A stretch of DNA of 36,633 bases from Chloroflexota bacterium (GTDB lineage: Bacteria; Chloroflexota; Limnocylindria; Limnocylindrales; CSP1-4), in the NCBI GenBank assembly GCA_003158875.1, contig PMLK01000089.1, forward strand, positions 79,724 through 116,356, given 5' to 3'. This document shows, one piece after another, positions 32,465 to 36,633 of this stretch. The position numbers and the translations under genes are program-made. The notes under the pieces were generated by a model. The model searched no databases, had not been told where the DNA came from, and saw nothing but the letters and a program-made list of their open reading frames with translations. How positions within the stretch are numbered: the first letter of the stretch is position 1; the number at the start of each line of letters is the position of its first letter.

Positions 32465-32966
32465 GGAAGAGGTAAGAGCGCCAGCTCTCGTTGCGATCGT
32501 CGCGCAGGTACGGAGTGAAGACCGAGTAGACGTCGCAGCGTGGCTCGAACGGCCGTCGGGCAAGCCTCAGCCGTGCCTCATCGAGCAGCTTGCTGCCCTT
32601 GCGGTGGTTGCAGGCCTTGCAGGCGGTGACGAGGTTGTCCCACGTGTCGGACCCGCCACGGTGACGCGGCACGACGTGGTCCAGGGTGAGCTCAACGCCC
32701 TTGCGGCCACAGTACTGGCACGTGTGGCCGTCTCGGGCGAAGACCTCGCGGCGCGTCAGCTTGACGCGTGGCCGCGGCCGGTGGATCTGGTGCTGGAGCC
32801 GGATCACAGCCGGCGCGCGGTATTCCGCCCGCGGCGTCCGGATCGACTGGTGGTCGTACTCGAGCACTTCGGCCCTCTCGCCGAACACCATTCGAAAGGC
32901 ACGTGGCAGGTTGCACACGTTGAGTGGCTCGTAGTTCTGATTGAGTACAAGGACCACGCCGTCCAT
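32454..32966 (-). CDS. HNH endonuclease
   Basis: Small HNH nuclease of 170 residues of the kind found as single chromosomal genes in many bacteria. The N-terminal part begins VVLVLNQNYEPLNVCNLPRA, a signature of this HNH subgroup. The zinc-bound HNH core starts with CQYCG, followed by LTLDHVVPRHRGGSDTWDNLV and then ACKACNHRKGSKLL. The catalytic His is in LDHV, the Asn in WDNLV and the last His in CNHRKG. Two Cys pairs hold the structural zinc. The biological substrate is unknown; a restriction or homing role is not indicated by context. The ATG follows TACGAT by six bases. It is first in an operon with cca, overlapping its TTG start. Confidence 0.93.
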   Translation of the reverse strand: MDGVVLVLNQNYEPLNVCNLPRAFRMVFGERAEVLEYDHQSIRTPRAEYRAPAVIRLQHQIHRPRPRVKLTRREVFARDGHTCQYCGRKGVELTLDHVVPRHRGGSDTWDNLVTACKACNHRKGSKLLDEARLRLARRPFEPRCDVYSVFTPYLRDDRNESWRSYLFLGH

Positions 32967-32972
32967 AACTGC

Positions 32973-32978
32973 ATCGTA
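32973..32978 (-). promoter_or_regulatory. -10 element TACGAT for leaderless HNH-cca operon mRNA
   Basis: On the minus strand TACGAT, six bases (GCAGTT), then the HNH gene ATG. This matches the leaderless layout seen at five other genes in the window. Confidence 0.55.
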
Positions 32979-33040
32979 GCAGAGGATGGGCGCGCGCCCG
33001 ACTCAAATGGCCTCCACGGCGTGCATCGGCGGAGGAATGT

Positions 33041-33070
33041 GAAAAGGCCCCGTCTGGTCGGGGCCTTTTC
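33041..33070. terminator. Rho-independent terminator after the Tad-like operon
   Basis: A 12-bp perfect stem: GAAAAGGCCCCG (33041-33052) pairs with CGGGGCCTTTTC (33059-33070) around a six-base loop. It lies about 20 bases past the end of the TadG-like gene. A-T arms at the base give a T run on either strand, so it can stop transcription from both sides. Confidence 0.88.
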
Positions 33071-33088
33071 GTTATTGGCCTAGGAAGA

Positions 33089-34834
33089 TTAGTTGATCGG
33101 CACGAGGTGGACCGGGTTGCCATTCACGTTCACGGACCAGGTGGTGGTGTCGTTGCCGCCGCTGACGTTGTACTGAACCTGCCACCAACCGCCTTGCCAG
33201 AGTCCGGGGTCCGGCGTTCCTGAGGCGACGATGGGAGCGGTGCCGCCGGCCGAGCCGTAGCTACTGGGCAATGGGATCGTAATCTCGATCCAGGTGTTGT
33301 TGAAGCTGCTCTTGGTGCTTCCGCTGACCGTCTTCGCGACCGTTATCATCGACCGGTTTGAGCCGGAGCACGTGTCCGAATTCCCAGAGGCGCAGTTGCC
33401 GTTGTTCACGCGCACGCCGGCGGTGTTGTAGTTATACGTCGTGTAGCTGAAGTTGCTGACCACCGTAGGGCTAGTCGGGTTCAAGGTACCTGCGTCCGGG
33501 CTGAGTATCTGGATGAAGCCAGCTGTGGAGTCGCCGACGTCGAAGAGGTCGATGGTCAGGGTCTTGCCGGCGCCCGTCTCCCGATCCACCTTGGCCAGGT
33601 AGAACTGCTGGAGAACGCCGTTTCCGGACAGGTTGTTGTAGACGGCCATCTTGTCGTAGCCGTAGACGGTGGGGGAGCCGCCGCCGGTCACCATGATGGC
33701 GAACATGTTTTCCGCGTTGACGTCTGCGTTCTCGGTTGAGTCGGTGGGCTTGGTTGTGGAGACCTCGACCTCGTAGGTTCCGGCTGCCAGGCCGCTCGCC
33801 AGCGTCCACCACTTGTTGTGATAGGCATCGCATGCCCCGCTGCCGTTTGCCCCTCCGTCCGTCCCCTTCTGATTCTCGAAGGTGGAGCCTGAGAACGTGC
33901 CTGGAACTATCGTCCAGCCGTTCTTGTTGAGTGGAACGTTGTGGGTGTCCAGGAGCGTGTAGTAAGTCGACACCGCGTTATACGTGCTGTTGACCTGGGC
34001 GATCCAGTGGTCGCCCGTGCCGTAGTACGTAGAACCGTTGACTTTGTTCTCGCAGAATCCCGGATCGAATATCTGGACACTACCGCCCGCTGGAAGCACG
34101 GCCGTGTAGTAATAGCCGTTGGGGTCATAGGAAACGTTGTTGTTCATGTCGACCGTCCAGGTGGTAGCAGGAGTGTTGTTCGCGGGCGAGTAAGCGTCGC
34201 CGTTCTCCTGGTTCCCGCCTTTCGTGATGACTGCTCCCCATGCGCCCAGGCTTGAGAGCTTGGTCCCACCGGAGGTACCGGCCGTCGTAACGCCGCTATC
34301 GCCGGTCCCCGCCGAGTTGCATGCCGGCGCGGTGACGCCGGATTGGACCAGGCACCCCACGCCCATGTAGCTCAGGGGACTTCCCATGGGGACGGGCATG
34401 ATGTAGGCCGCCCGGGCCGATCGAGACACGGTCCACTGGTTGATCCCGAAAAGCCTGACGAAGAAGGTCTGAACCGGTGCAGTGATGGTTACGTCCAGCT
34501 GGCGATTGTCCGTCGGGTTTGGGGACACGGCAACCGTGAGGCCGGAGCCGCTCGTGTAGCCGTTTGACGTCGCGACGGCATCCGCACGCGACGTGGCGGT
34601 CGTCAGATCGCCGGGCATGTACACGACGCCGGCCATGGCCGCGGCATCAGCCGCGCGCTGAATCTGCAGGCCGTTGCGCCATGCATATGTCACGTCGATG
34701 GCAATTCCAACGAGACCGATCAGCACCGTGAGCATCAGGGCGAAGATGACGATGATCTGGCCCGCCTCTTTGACGCCCACGTCTATCGGGTCCGCGCCGG
34801 TGCCGATGGGGATGCGGATCTTGGGCAAGCTCAT
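33089..34834 (-). CDS. TadG-like secreted/pilus-associated protein
   Basis: A 581-residue protein whose N-terminus matches the TadG/TadE membrane-anchor region. A Gly/Gln run (EAGQIIVIFALMLTVLIGLVG) starts the helix, followed by the conserved IDVTYAWRNGLQIQRAADAA of pilus-assembly TadG proteins. From about residue 120 to the end it is a large exported domain rich in Ser, Thr, Asn, Gly and Tyr with beta-strand character (for example FDPGFCENKVNGSTY, and WTLASGLAAGTYEVEV). There are few Cys residues. It may be a surface beta-sandwich domain. Its ATG overlaps the second TadE stop as ATGA (34831-34834). No pilin, prepilin peptidase or ATPase gene is present in the window. The gene is followed by a strong terminator. 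Confidence 0.85.
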   Translation of the reverse strand: MSLPKIRIPIGTGADPIDVGVKEAGQIIVIFALMLTVLIGLVGIAIDVTYAWRNGLQIQRAADAAAMAGVVYMPGDLTTATSRADAVATSNGYTSGSGLTVAVSPNPTDNRQLDVTITAPVQTFFVRLFGINQWTVSRSARAAYIMPVPMGSPLSYMGVGCLVQSGVTAPACNSAGTGDSGVTTAGTSGGTKLSSLGAWGAVITKGGNQENGDAYSPANNTPATTWTVDMNNNVSYDPNGYYYTAVLPAGGSVQIFDPGFCENKVNGSTYYGTGDHWIAQVNSTYNAVSTYYTLLDTHNVPLNKNGWTIVPGTFSGSTFENQKGTDGGANGSGACDAYHNKWWTLASGLAAGTYEVEVSTTKPTDSTENADVNAENMFAIMVTGGGSPTVYGYDKMAVYNNLSGNGVLQQFYLAKVDRETGAGKTLTIDLFDVGDSTAGFIQILSPDAGTLNPTSPTVVSNFSYTTYNYNTAGVRVNNGNCASGNSDTCSGSNRSMITVAKTVSGSTKSSFNNTWIEITIPLPSSYGSAGGTAPIVASGTPDPGLWQGGWWQVQYNVSGGNDTTTWSVNVNGNPVHLVPIN

Positions 34835-35451
34835 GGGGTCGGTGGCTCCATTGCCATAACTGTTTGATCGACCATGGTGATTTGGCCGCTGCTGAAGGCT
34901 GTGAGAATGGCTCCCAGGGGCGTAATGAACTTGTACGTGTAGGTAATCCGGACGCCGATCTGCTGGGCCGGAGCCGCACCATTGCGCTGCCATGTGTTCC
35001 AGGTGCCACCCGCCTGGGGCTTGAAGTCAAGGTATTGGGCGGGCGACGTGCCCGGAACCTGCGGCCCGGTGTGGCCCGGCGCTGGGATCCAGGTGTTGAC
35101 CGTTGCAGACATCGATCCATTTGTCGTAAGGAAGATCTCGATCTTCTGAACCTGCGAGATGTTCACCGGCGAGCCGACCGAGATCAAGACGCCTTCAACG
35201 GCGGCGATGATCTGAGGATCCACGCTGTCCGAAGCTACGGATTCCAGGTGAGTTCCGCTTCGGTCGACGCCGTCGACGAGTTCCGAGCCAACCCGCGCTC
35301 CCTGGCGAGTCGCGGTCACGATCGAGGTGTTGTGATTGATCGCGAAGCCCATCTCGAGCATGCCCAAGATGAGGAACATCATCACCGGAAGGATTATCGC
35401 GAACTCGACCAGAGATTGACCGCGCTTGGACCGGAAGCGGCGCAGCTTCAT
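34831..35451 (-). CDS. TadE-like pilus assembly protein (second copy)
   Basis: A 206-residue protein with the TadE signature near the start: KRGQSLVEFAIILPVMMFLI, one membrane helix, then GMLEMGFAINHNTSIVTATRQGARVGSE. The rest is an exported domain with beta-rich runs. TadE proteins are pilin-like subunits or assembly factors of tight-adherence systems. Coupled on both sides by ATGA overlaps: with the first TadE gene (35448-35451) and the TadG-like gene (34831-34834). Confidence 0.9.
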   Translation of the reverse strand: MKLRRFRSKRGQSLVEFAIILPVMMFLILGMLEMGFAINHNTSIVTATRQGARVGSELVDGVDRSGTHLESVASDSVDPQIIAAVEGVLISVGSPVNISQVQKIEIFLTTNGSMSATVNTWIPAPGHTGPQVPGTSPAQYLDFKPQAGGTWNTWQRNGAAPAQQIGVRITYTYKFITPLGAILTAFSSGQITMVDQTVMAMEPPTP

Positions 35452-36023
35452 TGGATCGGCTCCAGACGGCTGGTGCTGGTCTGCACGAACGTTGGCGGAG
35501 AGGATCCCAGGCCAACCAGGTTCGGCAGCGGAGTGACCCATGAGTATTTGTAGGTGATCGTGACGCCGATCCACTGCACGCCGCCGCAGACGCTGGTGTC
35601 CACGGTGTTGCACCGACTCGTCTCCGTGTAGCCCTTGGCACCTGAGAGCTGGTAGGGGATCGTCACGGTGTTCAGCGTCCAGGATCCGTTTCTCGTATAT
35701 GTATCGGCGCCTTTGTTGGCTCCGGTCAGGTCTGTCTGGAATATGGAGACGGACTGGATCTGGTTCCGGTCTATTGGCGCACTCATGTCCTTCTCGACCA
35801 GCTGAAGGATGTAGAAGTCCGCGTTGGCCGTCTGGCCCAACTCGGATGCGTATTGGACCGCATCCTGAGCCGCGTCCGTGGTGCCGACTTTCACCACTAG
35901 CAAGAACGAGAACTCGCCGATTGCGACGACCAGGGTCATGAAGATCGGGATGATGAGCGAGAACTCCACGAGCGCCTGACCGCGTGAGCGGCGGCGCCTC
36001 GCTGTAGTTCTGCGTGATCTCAT
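35448..36023 (-). CDS. TadE-like pilus assembly protein (first copy)
   Basis: A 191-residue protein with the same layout: a very basic leader (MRSRRTTARRRRSRGQA), the TadE core RGQALVEFSLIIPIFMTLVV and helix, then an exported domain. It differs from the next gene in its exported part (GADTYTRNGSWTLNTVTIP, then two Cys in RCNTVDTSVCGG). First gene of the three-gene operon. The ATG at 36023 has GGGAG about four bases upstream. The operon's -10 is not certain; a TATGGT about 90 bases upstream is a weak candidate. Confidence 0.88.
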   Translation of the reverse strand: MRSRRTTARRRRSRGQALVEFSLIIPIFMTLVVAIGEFSFLLVVKVGTTDAAQDAVQYASELGQTANADFYILQLVEKDMSAPIDRNQIQSVSIFQTDLTGANKGADTYTRNGSWTLNTVTIPYQLSGAKGYTETSRCNTVDTSVCGGVQWIGVTITYKYSWVTPLPNLVGLGSSPPTFVQTSTSRLEPIQ

Positions 36024-36228
36024 ATCCCACTCCCAAAGTCCTTGGCTGTGAGCTGATCCCAGGCGTCTGAGACTACCGGCCGCTCCTTGCAGACACCATA
36101 ACCGAGACGGCCGCAGGGGACCTCTCACCAGTGGTTTCGGTGCTTTTGGTCCACTACGGTACCAATTGCTGCCGTTCCCTCGCGCATCGTCCTGCCTCAG
36201 TCCTGCCTCGCAGGGTAGCCAAAGGACG

Positions 36229-36633
36229 TCACGGCTTCCGCTTCCCGAGCTCGCGACGCAATTCCCAGGCCGCCAATCGGTAGCCGCCGGACGGATCCGT
36301 TATCAGATGATGAGGATCGTTGGCGTCGAATTCGAGCTTCTGCCGAAGCCGGCGCACCGTGACCCAGACGTAGGCCGGGTCCACGGCGTCCGAATCCGCC
36401 CAGACCTTGTGGAGTAGCTGATCGGTCGAAACGGCCTTGGGCATGCCGGCCGCGAGTGTCGCCAGGAATCTGGATTCGGTGGGCGATAGGGACACGTGCC
36501 GGCCGCGGACGATGGCCTCCCGCTTGCGCGGAATCAGGGTGATGTCGCCGAGCGCCAGCTCTTCGACGGGGATCTGGTCTTGCAGGCGACGAAGCACGCG
36601 CCGGATCCGGGCGACCAGCTCGGCGTAGTCGTA
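36229..36633 (-). CDS. OmpR-family response regulator (5' part beyond window edge)
   Basis: C-terminal 134 residues of a response regulator whose receiver domain lies beyond the window. The first visible residues (YDYAELVARIRRVLRRL) are the receiver-effector linker. The winged helix follows, with LSPTESRFLATLAAGMP, DPAYVWVTVRRLRQKLEFD and the final strand GGYRLAAW. This matches the effector domain of the regulator at 21100-21807 closely (shared pattern D-P-[SA]-Y-V-W-V, then M/V-R-R-L-R-Q-K). The open frame runs in phase to the last base. It lies about 200 bases from the TadE operon and could regulate it; that is a guess from position. Confidence 0.88.
   Translation of the reverse strand, partial: YDYAELVARIRRVLRRLQDQIPVEELALGDITLIPRKREAIVRGRHVSLSPTESRFLATLAAGMPKAVSTDQLLHKVWADSDAVDPAYVWVTVRRLRQKLEFDANDPHHLITDPSGGYRLAAWELRRELGKRKP

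Overview
The window is about 36.6 kb of GC-rich, densely packed bacterial chromosome. GTG and TTG starts and ATGA gene overlaps are frequent. Gene content (GpgS, a LigD-type ligase and polymerase on separate genes, an LCP protein, TadE/TadG-like proteins, an AIM24 protein, OmpR regulators, a tRNA gene with encoded CCA) suits a soil or freshwater Chloroflexota of the Limnocylindria type, or a deep actinobacterial relative. That assignment is inference from gene style; no marker gene settles it. Both ends are cut inside OmpR-type response regulator genes.

Layout. 1-4.9 kb: truncated response regulator, divergent L25 gene with a clear terminator, MFS transporter, and an ABC-2 exporter (ATPase plus permease) preceded by a likely TetR remnant. 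5.0-8.5 kb: internally duplicated membrane protein, then an ATP-dependent DNA ligase and a LigD-type polymerase converging on a shared CTAG. 8.6-11.0 kb: nucleotidyltransferase with an altered signature, MarR regulator, AIM24 protein. 11.3-12.3 kb: tRNA-Thr(CGT), the C-terminal relic of a tyrosine recombinase just downstream, and a HIT protein. 12.5-16.7 kb: two exported beta-propeller proteins and a second MFS transporter. 17.1-19.3 kb: a carbon-nitrogen hydrolase flanked by two proteins that appear to carry the same domain in tandem. 19.6-21.8 kb: response regulator and sensor kinase. 21.9-27.5 kb: four-gene, ATGA-coupled operon of a glycerate-type glycosyltransferase, a USP-USP-GpgS fusion, glycerate kinase and an endonuclease III-like protein. 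27.5-29.0 kb: LCP protein. 29.5-33.0 kb: HNH endonuclease, CCA-adding enzyme and a repeat-rich TPR protein. 33.0-36.0 kb: TadG/TadE/TadE operon. 36.2 kb to the end: truncated response regulator.

The strongest candidate for something new is the glycerate-glycoside operon. It fuses two universal stress protein domains to glucosyl-3-phosphoglycerate synthase and couples that gene to a second glycosyltransferase resembling mannosylglycerate synthase and to a glycerate kinase. This looks like a stress-sensing module for a glucosylglycerate-type solute or a polysaccharide primer. A second recurring signal is a leaderless promoter layout: six genes have a TANNNT hexamer exactly six bases before the start codon. 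A third is the pair of tandem-domain proteins around the hydrolase.
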